Below the pieces are notes generated by a model, which was not told where the DNA came from, did no database searches, and saw nothing but the letters and a program-made list of their open reading frames with translations. The translations under genes were made by a program, and so were the position numbers. DNA of 64,000 nucleotides. Origin: Hypericum androsaemum (lineage: Eukaryota > Streptophyta > Magnoliopsida > Malpighiales > Hypericaceae). The DNA lies in assembly GCA_963995505.1 (NCBI GenBank), contig OZ023183.1, forward strand, positions 20,208,671-20,272,670, written 5' to 3'. This document shows, in pieces, positions 33,601-45,631 of the stretch (within the stretch, counting starts at the first letter, position 1; every line of letters starts with the position of its first letter).

Positions 33601-34410
33601 AGGATGTTGGTTACCTGGGCTGCAAACCAAGACAATCACCTGTTGATACAAGCACATCACTAGAAGAAAAAACAGGCACTCTATTGGATATTCTTGTATA
33701 TAATCAGCAAGGGAAGCCTATATACAAAGAAACGATAGATGGGACATTGATCATTGAAGATTCAAATCTGTACAGAAGGATCATTGGTAAATTATTATAC
33801 TTGGGGATAACACATCCTGACATCAGTTTCATAGTGCAGCAATTGAGTCAATATTTGACTAAACCAACCGATGTGCATTTGAGGGTAGCGTATAATGTAC
33901 TGAAGTACATCAAGAATGCACCAGGACTTGGACTTTATTATCTAGTTGAATCAGATGGAAAGCTCAAGGCATATGTAGATAGCAGCTACGGTTCTTGCCT
34001 TGATACTCGAAGATCAGTGACTGGTTATTGTGTGTACATTGGCAATTCGCTCGTGTCCTGGAAAGCCAAGAAATGAGCAACAATGTCATGTTCGGCAGTA
34101 GAGGCAGAATATAGAGCATTGGCTTCAGTCTCCCTAGAGATTCAATGAGTTTTGTACTTGTTGGGAGACATGAAGTGTGCACATTTTGGACTAGCTTTAA
34201 TTTATTATTACAGCAAATCGGCTATTCATATAGCTGAGAATGAGGTGTTTCACGAGAGAACGAAACATATAGAGATAGACTGTCATTATGTGAGGAAAAA
34301 GGTATAAGCCGGGAAGGTTAAACTATTCTATATGAAATCTGAGTTTCAATTGGCAGATCTTATAACAAAGGAGCTGTCAGTTAGGCGTTTTGAATTCTTG
34401 GTTCGTAAGT
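30605..34410 (+). pseudogene. Copia gag end and pol, broken into at least seven frames
   Basis: In order: zinc knuckle CTYCGKDGQTVEKC (30719 on), where the conserved His is Gln; protease CILDSGASDH (about 31190); GAG-pre-integrase and zinc motif WHSRLGH...CDVCH (31600-31700); integrase core with HVDIWG (31780) and SDQGK ending in a stop (31985); a third integrase block NGRVKRKH (32060), where the catalytic Glu is Lys; reverse transcriptase [11 protein letters not shown] (33165) and YVDDI (33418); RNase H region with RRSVTGYCVY (34008). Stops occur between nearly all blocks, so no active polyprotein can be made. Confidence 0.9.
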
Positions 34411-34449
34411 TGGAACTCTTGGACATTCATAGTCCAACTTACAAGGGGG

Positions 34450-34914
34450 TGTTGAAGGCGATAAGCTACAATGATGAAGCTGAGATCTTGGAGCCAGAGG
34501 ACCAAAGTGAAGGAATGCCAAACCCGGAGGATCGAGTTGAAAATAGCCAGGTAAATCCGCGCGCAAGTTTTAAATTAAACAAGAAAGAGGGAAAGAAGAA
34601 CGTTGGAGAAAAATGGGCAAACGGGTCAACACGCAGATCCACATCCGGGTTGCCAACATGATAAGTCAATATTAGGTGGACCATTAGCGTAGTGACACGT
34701 GTACATAATAGAGTATAAAAATAATAATGTGTACAGAGAAAAAAGTACTAAAAATGGGATTCATTTTTTTTCACCAAAAAGTTTTCTCTCTCATCACACT
34801 TTTCTCACATTTGTCTCTCTCTCTCAACCTTTACACTTTCTCTCTATATAACTACCTTACGCCATAGCTAAGCTCCGATTTGCAGCTTTAGCTTCAACCT
34901 GTCACTTTTCCACA
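34450..34914 (+). repeat. 3' LTR of the copia element
   Basis: 465 bp, TGTTGAAGGC...TTCCACA. Most differences from the 5' LTR are transitions, as expected after long cytosine methylation. Confidence 0.93.
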
Positions 34915-34919
34915 CCGTG

Positions 34920-35141
34920 TGAAATCCCTAGTACGTAGTTGACTCGGAATTGTTCCAAGCTATCATCAAAATGAAGTTGGCCGAAAAATACAAGGAATTG
35001 GTCGGTGACTCAACTTGTTGGTGTGATTTCGATTCTTGGAATTAAATGTCTCAATTAATGCTACCGTACGTCCGGCTGGAAATGGAAAATCTCATTACGT
35101 GATTGAGAATTTCATTTTTTCAGAGGAATTCAATTTTATAC

Positions 35142-35221
<80 letters not shown>

Positions 35222-36288
35222 ATATAATTTGGAAATATACAGATGGCAATTAATCCAACTTCCGCTTTCTTTTAAAAATAGTAGAAAGTGAGAAAAATCT
35301 GAATTCTCTAATTAAATTAGAATAATTATTATTGTTTTATCTATGAACTTAATGAGCTGATTTGCGGATTTAATAATTTGTCCAAATAGCTTCACCAACC
35401 AAATGGGAATTGTAGAGGTGACACAAGTCGATTCTTAAAAAAAGGTCACAAGTCGTAGAATGGGAAACCCAAAAGACGAGAGAGGTGACAGCTATTGGAG
35501 TCACGGACTCACAGATTAACGATTATTGAGGCCAACTCTCATTATTATACCATTATACCATATATGTGCATTTAACATTTACCCATAAAGTTATTTCATT
35601 GAGTTACTATTTTTGAATGATTTTTTTCTACGAGATTTTATCGCGATAATTATTTGAAAAAGTTGACAGTTAAAATTTCGGAAGATAGAATTTCACACTA
35701 AGTAAGTTGTAAATTTAATTATTATTAAACTTATCAAAGAATTTATTTGATCGAATTGCAACTTGCTGCCTTTCTCAATCCAGCGACAGCTATTAATTAT
35801 CTTCATTAGTCTCATTTAGTATGTGCTGAGGGAAGTGACTAATTCCGAATTGCTAATCATACCAACAGAGTCTATTGTTAAACGCCAAATACTGAAACTA
35901 TTGAATGAGTTGATGTAAATATAATCTTAATCATAAATATAGAAATCTAAAAATCATAAAAGTAAAATAATTGTTGTAGCCTTTTCCATAGCATTTTTTT
36001 TATAGAATTATCTCGGCACATGATTTTTGTGTAACAAAAGCTCGTCACGGTTTGACAAAGCTCTGAGAATTTGAGAGAATTTCTCCTTGAAAAGAAACCG
36101 AGTAAAAAAGAAAAATGCATTTCGTTTTCTTTTGTGTGAATTCACTGTCTTCTTCTATTTGGACGTCCTCTTATAACCTCTTATATTTTATCCCAATCAT
36201 GGACGAATCTGAATTTTAACATTTAAAATTCTAACAACCATATTTATACATTTTATTCCATCCCATTGACAAACAAATCTGTCTCAAT
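34920..36288. other. Intergenic DNA with one microsatellite
   Basis: Apart from the AT microsatellite, no gene or transposon ends were identified. Confidence 0.45.
35147..35226. repeat. (AT)n microsatellite
   Basis: About 60 bases of uninterrupted AT/TA dinucleotides followed by three TATG units. The open frames across it are artefacts. Confidence 0.97.
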
Positions 36289-36510
36289 TGAGACATTTTT
36301 TATCGGTAAACTATCAAGATTTAATTCACATGAAAAAAAAAGGGATCCAACAAAGGGAAAAAAGACAACAGAGCGACCCCGCTCGAATTCCCACGGCCCA
36401 AAAAATAATACAGCAATGGGCTAAAGAGTAAAGAGTTCAAAACACATGGGCAATAACGGGCCGATTCAAAGAAAGATAGAGGACCCGCGGGCCCATTCAA
36501 AGGAAGAAAA
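36289..36510 (+). repeat. Segmental repeat, uninterrupted copy
   Basis: Shares GAGACATTTTTTATCGGTAA and the following AATATCA-type sequence with 39300-39344, and the CCCACGGCCCA...CCATTCAAA-GAAGAAAAG part with 40340-40370. It is the paralogous form without the MULE-like insertion at 39345-40315. Confidence 0.6.
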
Positions 36511-36524
36511 GGGCGATTAACATC

Positions 36525-37275
36525 AATGTTTTTAAAACCGACCCGGAAGGTGACCCAGAAATCTTAAATTTTCTGATTCACCCGGTCCACCCAGTCGAAC
36601 TATCGGTCGGACTGATATTTTTTCAAATTTAATTTTTAATATTTTATATATAAATACTACATATTTAGACTTATAGAAACTTATTTTACCGCTATCTAGC
36701 CCACCCACGCGATACTTTATCTCTCCCACCTATTCTCAGCTTTTTTCCCTCTCCATAAACTTCATCTCCCACATATCTCATTCCTCCCTACACACTTATC
36801 TCTCTCTCTCTCTTCTTTCTTTTGAACTAATTTCCCTTGATCCCTTTCTCCCCTCTTCTTCCGTTAACCACTTTCAAGTCCTACTCTTGTCTTGCACCTG
36901 CTCACCTCATTTTTTTATTCTCAGAAACTTCCTCCTCCTCAGATTCTCTCTACGCCGTTGAGAGCTCCACCTTTGCCATGGTGGACTTCCTCCTCCACCA
37001 TTGATTTTTTTTTTGGAAACTGGGATTGGAGGTTTGATAGAGAGATTTGATTGGATTTGGGAATTTTGGTCTATTTGGCCTATTTGCTTTTCTGGTCAAA
37101 AGAGGCATGTTTTCTTCTCTTTTTTAAAAAATTTTGATTGGGCTAGTCAAATATGGATTAACCAACGTATCAAACCGTCCAGTCGGGCCAAAATTTGAAC
37201 GGTTCAACCATTCTCTGTGTTTAACATGAAAAATGACCCAAAATTTCTTTCCGTTGGCGGTCGGGTCGGTCACCA
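36525..37275. mobile_element. hAT-like MITE relative, ends uncertain
   Basis: Begins TCAATGTTTTTAAAACCGACCCGG, like the element at 43117, and near its other end has a CAGTCGGGCCAAAATTTGAAC block like the one at about 43600. The right boundary and TSD could not be fixed. Confidence 0.45.
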
Positions 37276-37812
37276 TTATTTATCCATGCAAATGATGACG
37301 TCGTAAGTTATAAATTTTCAAAATGGTGCCAAATTTGTGTATATTTTTCAAAATTATCCCCTCCTTCATCTCTCTCCCTCCCTCCCTCTCGCTGGACTTA
37401 ACTTCGATAGTGCCTATTCCTCATTCCAGAAACTAATTACAATCCAATCATAAACGATGAACCAAACTCCAAACTCAAAACCACAATATCCTCCTCCTAC
37501 CCCTCATCTTCATTCTCCTTCATTGTTGCATCCATAGACTCTAGCTCTTACCCTTTAATAATAACCCAAACAACAAAAATCCATTTATCTTAACGTCTCT
37601 CACCTTCCCCCTTTTAACTACCCCATAGAACATTAAACACGTCAATTGAAGATTGAAAATAAAGAAATTGAAGCAAAAGGAAAAAGAAAGAAGAGGTCGT
37701 AAAGGCAATACACAATTCCAAATACTGTGAGAATCCACAATAGTGGTTGTAGCTAATAATTAGCCAGAAAATGGCTTAACACACCAAATCCATGGCATTT
37801 CTCTTCGTAATT
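37276..37812. other. Intergenic DNA, nothing recognised
   Basis: Pyrimidine-rich stretches (CTCCCTCCCTCCCTC around 37375) but no supported gene. Confidence 0.4.
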
Positions 37813-38462
37813 TTTAACGCCTCATGATCTTACTGACTGTCTCTACATACCAACACGGGTCTTTTCCAGCATGTTTTGTCCTCAGTCTCACGCATTCCAA
37901 AAAACTTTCTAAGAGGTCACCCATCCCAAGACTACTCCAGGCCAAACGCATTTAACCTTGGAGTTTTTCTCAATATGTATGCTAGAAAAGACGGTGCATC
38001 TTGTTAGTGAGGATAGTACCAATCAAATGACTTAATACCTTTCATATAAAACATATCATTTACAAGTATGACACTCATCCCTCCTTAAATACGAGACGTC
38101 CTCGTCGCGCTAGAATCAAATAATCTTGGAATTCCTCATATTCGGGTGTGTTCAATCACAGAACCACACCGTACTAGTCGAGGTATTGCTCTGATACCAT
38201 ATGTAAGTCCCTGTGATCTAACTGATTGTCTCCACAGACCAACATAGGTCTTTTTCACCGTACTTTATCCTCACTAGCACGAATCCTAGAAAACTTTTCA
38301 GGAGGTCACCCATCTCAAAATTACTCAAGGCCAAGCGCATTTAAACTTGGATTTTTCTCAAGATGTATGCCAGAAAAGACGGTGCATCTTGTTGGTATGG
38401 ATAATACCAATCAAATCAGTTAAGGCATTTCAGACATAACATATAATTTATGAGATACCACA
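37813..38462 (-). mobile_element. Cassandra-type TRIM carrying 5S rRNA-derived sequence
   Basis: A 650-bp element with two 261-bp LTRs (38202-38462 and 37813-38073) and a 128-bp interior, flanked by a perfect TAATT TSD (37808-37812 and 38463-38467). On the minus strand the tRNA-Met primer site TATGGTATCAGAGC directly follows the 5' LTR (38201-38188), and the polypurine tract AAGGAGGGATGAG (38086-38074) directly precedes the 3' LTR. Each LTR contains a block resembling the 5S rRNA complement (AGGAGGTCACCCATCtC, then TTggAGTTttTCT), which is the hallmark of Cassandra. It encodes no protein. The LTRs are well diverged and the 3' LTR has lost its terminal CA, so the copy is old. Confidence 0.88.
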
Positions 38463-39335
38463 TAATTATAATGCCTGCAACGATTCTCCTCAGAGCTGGC
38501 TCCCTCAACTCGGTGTCTGATGTATGCGAACTCAGTTTTGTCAACAACAATAAGTTCTACAACGATAACTTGGCTTTTGCTGTCCTCAATTTTCCTTACT
38601 GCATTCTCAGCTTGTTCTCAATATCGGGATCACAAACACCCCCAAAGGCGCCATCGCGGATGCAGATGAAAGGGTTAGGGTTTCATCTATTTCCGAATCT
38701 AATTTCCAAGATGGGGACGCTAGCTCCTCGAACATTTCCTTCAACTTCTTCTAATTTCCATAACTAATTGGGAGAAGATAGGGTTTTAATTTGAAAAAGA
38801 ATTGGCGAAACAATGGGAGAGAAAGGGAGAGGGAGAAAATAGATTTTTGGTGAAGGAGGGAATGGGAGGGGGAGATTTGGGAAATTTTGATGATGAGTTT
38901 TAATTGGGGAAGATGAAGAAGGGGGTGGAGTGCAAGGTAAGAGATGAGATAGTAGAGAGAGAGGAGGAGGAAGAGGTGATGAGGATGGAAAGAGGAAGGG
39001 AGAGAGTGTAATTAATCAATATTTAAATAAGAGATTTTTAAAAAATATATAAAAATACGGGATTGTTTTGATAATTTATCATATTAAACATCAACATCAA
39101 TATTGAAAGTTTGGGTGGGCAGCTACCCTGGATCTATCCAGGAAAAAGTGTGTAAACTACATGAGACAATTCTCAATTTAAAACTACATGTACTGTTTGG
39201 GTACTAACCAGGACTTTTCCCAATTCCAAATATTGAAAGTTGAAACCATATCATATATAATAATTATCTGATCCAAATAGATAGAAAATATGTCACAATT
39301 GAGACATTTTTTATCGGTAAAATATCAGGATATAA
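38463..39335. other. Intergenic DNA, purine-rich in part
   Basis: Contains a GA-rich tract (about 38800-39010). The 105-codon frame at 38450-38767 has no recognisable content. No ends of an element were found. Confidence 0.4.
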
Positions 39336-39344
39336 TTTAATTAA

Positions 39345-40315
39345 GGATAAATTATACTCAGATCTCTAGGGTACGGTCTTTCTCCTTCTCGGGTCCCTAC
39401 GTTTTCAAAATGTATGTTGCCATCCCTCATGTTTGATTTTAGAAATTCTCGGGTCCCTGACGCCAGAATATGCCAATTTCTCCGGTGAACACCCACCTGA
39501 AAAGATTAAAATGTCCTCCCACTTAAAAATAAAAAATCTCTTTCTTCCCCACTTCATCTTCCTCTAACCTTGAACCAAAACTAAAATTAAAACTTAAACT
39601 CAAACTTTGTTAACAAGAATCAAAACTTAAAGAACCTTAATTTTGAAATTTTTAATTCGAATTTCAATTTTAAGAACCCTAATTTTTAAAGAATCAAAAT
39701 TTCTATTTGAAGAACCATAATCTTCCTCCTCCAACCGTGAAGCTCTCCTCCCTTGACAAGAGAAAGTCAACTTCGTCCTCACTCCATAACCCAAAGTCTT
39801 AAACATAATACTACAAATTAAGACGGACTAGGGAGAATCAGAAAATGCCTTCCCAATTCTTGCTTGGGAAATGGGAGTCTGTGGGGAAGACGGTCTCGAC
39901 GACCATAGAGGGAGAGGCCGGACTGGAGGTGCTGGGAGGCGGTGAGGCTACCATCGGAGGAGGCAACCAAACTGAGACGGTCTCTCATTGTTCTTTCCTT
40001 CACCTAGACCCAGAACGGACCCAGGTTCTCATTTATCAATCACAGGCCGAAAGGTCAACCTTTGACTTGTCTGGTCACAGCAATGGGTTCTCTATGAGGT
40101 TTAAACCATTAAGAGCGCAGCTGGGAAGAATCGCGAGGGATCGCCAGAAAAAGAAGAGATTTTTTATTTTTAAGTGGGAGGTCATTTTAATCTTTTCAGG
40201 TGGGTGTTTGCAAGAGAAATTGGCATATTGCAGCGTCAGGGACCCGAGAATTTCTAAAATCATACATAGAAGACGGCAACATAGATTGTCGAAATGCAGG
40301 GAGCCTAATTTGCCC
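39345..40315. mobile_element. Non-autonomous MULE-like element, 9-bp TSD
   Basis: A 971-bp element with terminal inverted repeats of about 200 bp (GGATAAATTA at 39345 and GGGCAAATTA reading back from 40315; they share the block around GAATTTCTAAAATC... or its inverse and the CACCTGAAAAGATTAAAATG block). It is flanked by the perfect 9-bp TSD TTTAATTAA (39336-39344 and 40316-40324). These are Mutator superfamily hallmarks. No transposase. The interior holds a 159-codon plus frame (39845-40324) of unknown origin. Confidence 0.85.
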
Positions 40316-40772
40316 TTTAATTAATATGAAAAGTTCATTCCCACGGCCCATTCAAAAGAAGAAAAGCCGAAATCTCAACCCACTCGCAACACCAACCAAG
40401 GCCCAATAATAAATCAGAGAATTTTTTTTAATCCACATTGGTCAAAGTAAACAAAATCCAATTCGATTCCTGGAGATTCAAAGTAAACAAAAACTTGAAG
40501 ATTGTTGATTATTGGCAGAAAACTCGAAGTAAGAACAAAGTACAAAATAAACGAATGTTATACGAAACGCTTAATTATTGACGATAGACACACAATTCCT
40601 TATGAAACGCTTAATTAATGACGATTAGACACACAATTCCTTATGAACGACCCCCATATAATAGAGATCTCCTATGAGAAACAAAAAGGAACAATCAACT
40701 AAAACCCTAAAGTATCCAACCGACTGTTGGATCAAAAACCCTAGATACGAAACGACAAGGGGCGGGGATTGA

Positions 40773-41458
<686 letters not shown>

Positions 41459-41460
41459 TT

Positions 41461-41482
41461 ATAATTTATATATATAGAGAGA
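41461..41482 (-). promoter_or_regulatory. TATA-like element of the H3.3 gene
   Basis: The minus strand reads CTATATATATAAATTATAAA, about 105-120 bases upstream of the start codon, followed by a GA/CT microsatellite in the 5' leader (41370-41410). Confidence 0.5.
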
Positions 41483-41499
41483 GGGAGGGAGAGAGAGAG

Positions 41500-43100
41500 A
41501 GAGGGGTAACTAATTAAAGGGTTTGGTCGGTTTAAAAAGGCGGAGCCCGTTCCCCAGTCGTTTTTTGGGGGGGGTCTTCCTTGGAGAACGTGGACTCTCT
41601 CAACGGTCATATAGCCATCTTGGCGATCCACCCATTTACTCGCCTCTGATTGGTCGCTGCTTCATTAAGGATTGCCAGCGTGGTTCGAGTTGTGTTTCTT
41701 CTGTGAGCGGAAAAAATTAACCGAGTTCGGAAAGAGTCCAACTCACCCGGCCCAGAGAAAAACAAAAACATAACCAAAAGCAATTAAACACAAACACGTG
41801 ACACCAAAAACGAAGTCGTTTCGAAGGATCGAATCGATGAATCATTGGTCTGCTAGAAAACGGCCGATTCAACTGCTTGTTTATATGTGAACTTTTTTTC
41901 CGATGTGCTTGTTTGGTTAAAATTGGGTTTGAGTTGTTGGGGAACGGATCCGGATCGTTTGGGGTGCGAATTTCCGTTTGGAAAAGTGGTTTGCAGGCTC
42001 CGAGTTTATTGTTGTGCTTGGGGTGTTCATCCTCAGCAAGTCCAGTGTGTAGCAGAAGGCTGCTACGGACTAGAAGTTAACGCTTATGGATGAATCCGGT
42101 AGCGTGCGGATTGTGGGACTACGGATCCAAGATTCTTCGAATGAGGATTTGAAACTTGCCTGCATTCTTTAGAATTTTGATGTTGCAGGAAGCTCGTGCT
42201 GATAATTTTGTTTCGACTCGTTCGGGAAGGGAGTATCAATGTCGAAAATAGGAGGTTGATGGTGATTTTCGGAGGCAATGCAGATAGCGGTTTTCTTCCT
42301 GTTTGGTTGCTTCGTCTGCAAGGACCAGGTGTAGCCTTTTTAGTCTCCATCTTGTTGGGGGTTCCCGTTGTAAGATCGAGAGCTGATCTTGTGTACCGGA
42401 AGTTAGCAAATGGTCCACCTTGCATCTGGGGAGGTTTGCACTTTCTGCGGTGTAGTGTTGTTTCGTGCACTCAATTTTAAGCATGAGTGTCAAAGCTTAC
42501 ACAACTTCTCAGATTCTGCAGAATTAGTTCCTTCAGCAAGTTGCGCGACGGTCTGAATGTGTACAAACATGTCGGATACGCCGAACCTTCGCTTTCGAGT
42601 TTGTGTTTGAGAAAATATTTTCAAGGATTAATAATCCCGGTGCTGTGCACTTTGCAGTTTGTGAAGGCGACAGTGGTTTGGTTCGTGTGACTTAGAAAGT
42701 TGGCTTTCACGAGTTGCATAATTTTGGTCTGAATAGGGATTTGGATTTAGGTATTGACTTCAAATCTCATAATTATTTATTAAAGAAAACACCATTAAGA
42801 AAGTGGTCTTCTGAAATTTACCCATGGCAAAGAAATGTGCAGATGAAGTGATGAGGATCTTAAAATCTTGAACAAAACCTCGAATTCAAAATTAGTAAAT
42901 TGGGAATTACTTTGTTGCGAGGAGGGACTTTCCCCATTGGACCTCTCTCGCCCTAGTCCTGTGAGCTTCACCAAACACGGAATCCCATTATCCTATTTGG
43001 TAAATCCGAGTCCACTGTGTAACTCTCAACTTCTCCGAGGATAATGAACCACCCAAACTCATCTCGTATTTATTCAGCATGCAATTATTAATTATATTTA
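41500..43100. other. Unassigned region upstream of H3.3
   Basis: 41880-42690 is less AT-rich than its surroundings and holds several short plus frames (41877-42080, 42196-42480, 42487-42690), but I recognise no domain. It may be promoter, a non-coding transcript or an eroded element. Confidence 0.35.
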
Positions 43101-43116
43101 TATTTGAGTCATTATA

Positions 43117-43706
43117 TCAATATTTTTAAAACCGACCCGAAAGACGACCCGGAATTCTTAAAATTTCTGGTTCATCTGATTTGATCGGTCAGACCGGTAC
43201 TTCTATTTTATATTAATATAATTAAATAATATTTAATAAATTTAATTTAACATAAAAATTATAAAATATTAAATAAGTTCAAATATTTAGCAACTTTATT
43301 ATATAATTTATTCAAATAAAGTCTTCAAACATGAATTGAACAAGTCTAGAAGAACGAGAAGATGATTATACAAGTTTTCAAGTTCGACAAATTAGTCCAA
43401 TTCGTTTGACTTGGTTAAAATATTATCAAGAATTGTTAAAAAATAAATTTTTTGTGATCAAAAAGTGATGTACACTCTCCGAATGTGGAAGTTGAGGTTT
43501 TATTTCTAAATTAAATCAGATAAAATAGAAAAAATAAATACTAATTTTTCTGATCCGGCCAAACCGGGTCACCCTAAAGTACATGACCGGATGATCTGAC
43601 CAAATTTTAACTGGTCGAACCGCATTCAGAGTTTTAGGGAAAAATCTACAGGATTTGATTCAAGATAACGGTCCGACCGGTCGGACTTTAGTTTTTAAAA
43701 CATTGG
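43117..43706. mobile_element. hAT-like MITE, 590 bp
   Basis: Ends are imperfect inverted copies (TCAATATTTTTAAAACC... and CCAATGTTTTAAAAACT... reading back from 43706). Flanks TCATTATA (43109-43116) and TCATTATT (43707-43714) match at seven of eight bases, an 8-bp TSD as for hAT. It contains repeated GGTCNGACCGG motifs and has no coding capacity. A relative starts at about 36525. Confidence 0.65.
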
Positions 43707-43970
43707 TCATTATTACCACGTATTTTTTGAATGGCACAATCAGACCAAAATTTTAGTTATTAGTGCCTCATCAACATCATAAATTGCATCTACTTAAGTA
43801 TAAATTGACATGTCATTCTTATCCACCAATAAAAGTTTCAACTATATTAATCTTTGATACCTATTCTCTGTCACTCTCTTTACTCTCTTTCTCCCCCTCA
43901 ACTGTTAACGATTATCCGTAACTCACCTTGTTTTCTCTTGCTCCAGCTATGTACCGATCAGGGATAGATT

Positions 43971-44271
43971 TGGTGGGGACTGGGGTAGTCCCCAAATATG
44001 GGGACTAACTCAAACCAATATCACTACACATGCAAATCAATATCACTTCAAATACAAACCAATATCACTTCAAATACAAACCAATATCACTTCATAAGTA
44101 AACCAGCGTCTTCTAAACCAATATTACTTCACATGCAAACCAATATCACTTCACATGTAAACCAATAACACCTGATAGTTATTGACCATCAGATTAGATT
44201 TAAAGATAATCAAATCTGACGGCCCAAAATGTAGTCCCCACCTATGAACAAATTTTCTTTAGTCCCCACTC
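43971..44271. repeat. 22-bp minisatellite with GGGGACT-rich inverted flanks
   Basis: About eight units of the type CAAACCAATATCACTTCAAATA fill 44011-44172. Left (43971-44006) and right (44229-44271) flanks carry TGGGGACT motifs in opposite orientations, and 44181-44225 can fold into a hairpin (GACCATCAGATTAGATT with AATCAAATCTGACGGCC). The whole may be a small transposable element. Confidence 0.6.
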
Positions 44272-45631
44272 AATCCGATCTCGTGTTTGATTAGTTAATG
44301 TAGTTGCTTAAATACTAATGATAATCAATTGAAAGAGTCATTTTAAAAGTAAATATAGTGTAATAATACCCGAAAAAAAGTCACAAATTTTTTCCATTAG
44401 TATTTAAGGCGCTTCTTTTTAGCAAGAGGAAGAAACAGACGCATTAAGACAAACAAAGACAGGTAAGCAGAAGTAAAATCATCCCCCAACCCGACCTACA
44501 GTCCCAGTCCCACTCCCCACCAAGCAGAATTAAATCACCTTAAAAAAACCAAAACCAAAACAAAAAACAAAACAATAATAAAAAAAGAAAGAAATTGCAA
44601 AGAACATAGAAAAAGAAAAAAAAAGACTAAAATTTTCTTCCAACCCTCTGTACTCTTCTTCCTTTAGATGCTATCTCCCGATTTCCCCCCACCCCTAACC
44701 AGGCCTTTGCTTCTTTCCTCTCTTTGCTTTATAGAACTAACTAAGCTTCGATTCCTGTTTGGCCCTTGTTAGGTTCTTGACCAATTTTAGTTAGGTAGCT
44801 GCTTAATTTACCGTCTCAAGCTTCTGGGTTTTGCTCCCCTCCCCCCTTTTACCCGAGGTAATCCATCTGGGTTGTTGGGAAGTTAATTGCAATTACTGGC
44901 TTAGCTCGTTAGGGATTTGGGAGAAGTTGTGGTTGAAGAAGATTCTCTGTTTTTTTTTCTTTTTGCATTTTGATGGCCTTTTTTTGTTGGATTTTTGCTC
45001 ACGAGGGCCCTTCTTCTGTTTGTTGAACTTTGACTCGTTAGATTTACAGTAATCAATGGTCTTTTAACCCGAAAAAATGAGTGCTACCATTTGGTTTTGA
45101 TTGCTGTAAGCTACTTGTAAGCTCAGAAGTTTGTTGGGTGTGTGTGTGTGTTCTGTTCTTGGTCAAACTTGTACTGGTTGCCAGTGCTGGTACTTTCCCT
45201 AGAGCTAATATGTGTCGAATTTTCGCGTTCTGGGCTCGGTTTAGTTAAGGGCATTGGAACCATGTGTCTCCATTCAGATTCAAGCATTTATTTTGGGTGT
45301 CCAGTCATCCTTCATATACAGATTTTGCTTTCCTTCTTTTTAAATTGATCTGTGACTTTCATGCACCCGAGAGTTTATCTAAACTAGTTGCATATTTTGG
45401 ATGCCACTCCTTTTACCAGTGTCAGTATAATGCTTGAAGCACTTTTGCCTGGATTCTTAATTGATTCTTTTTGTACTTCGTAAATTTGTGAATCTATGTC
45501 TGAATGTTGTTTTGTTTCATCGCACATACAGGAGTAGTTGCTCAGTTTGCTACTTGATAAAGGCTTGAGATCAATGAGTGTTGTGTCTGTTTGGAGCTTC
45601 TAGCTGTCGATTGCCAACAGTTTTGGTGGAA
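44272..45631 (+). promoter_or_regulatory. Promoter and 5' UTR region of the BPC gene, with a likely leader intron
   Basis: A-rich DNA (44550-44620) precedes a pyrimidine-rich stretch typical of transcription start regions. A plausible 5' UTR intron runs from the donor at GAG|GTAATC (about 44857) to the acceptor CATACAG|GAG (about 45531). The upstream short frames in this leader are not supported as genes. Confidence 0.45.

Larger units (their letters stand above)
29301..34914 (+). mobile_element. Complete but inactive Ty1/copia retrotransposon
   Basis: Flanked by the perfect 5-bp TSD CCGTG (29296-29300 and 34915-34919). It has two LTRs, a tRNA-Met-type primer site TGGTACCAGAGC (29771-29782), copia-order gag, protease, integrase, reverse transcriptase and RNase H, and a polypurine tract ACAAGGGGG (34441-34449). 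The LTRs differ at roughly 30 positions of about 465 by eye, so it is an old insertion, and the coding region has many stops. Confidence 0.95.

Noticed and set aside
35036..35291. Frames of repeated Ile-Tyr
   Set aside because: Translation of an AT microsatellite.
37890..38400. 5S rRNA genes
   Set aside because: The 5S-like blocks are diverged and lie inside the LTRs of a TRIM element, so they are not functional rRNA genes.
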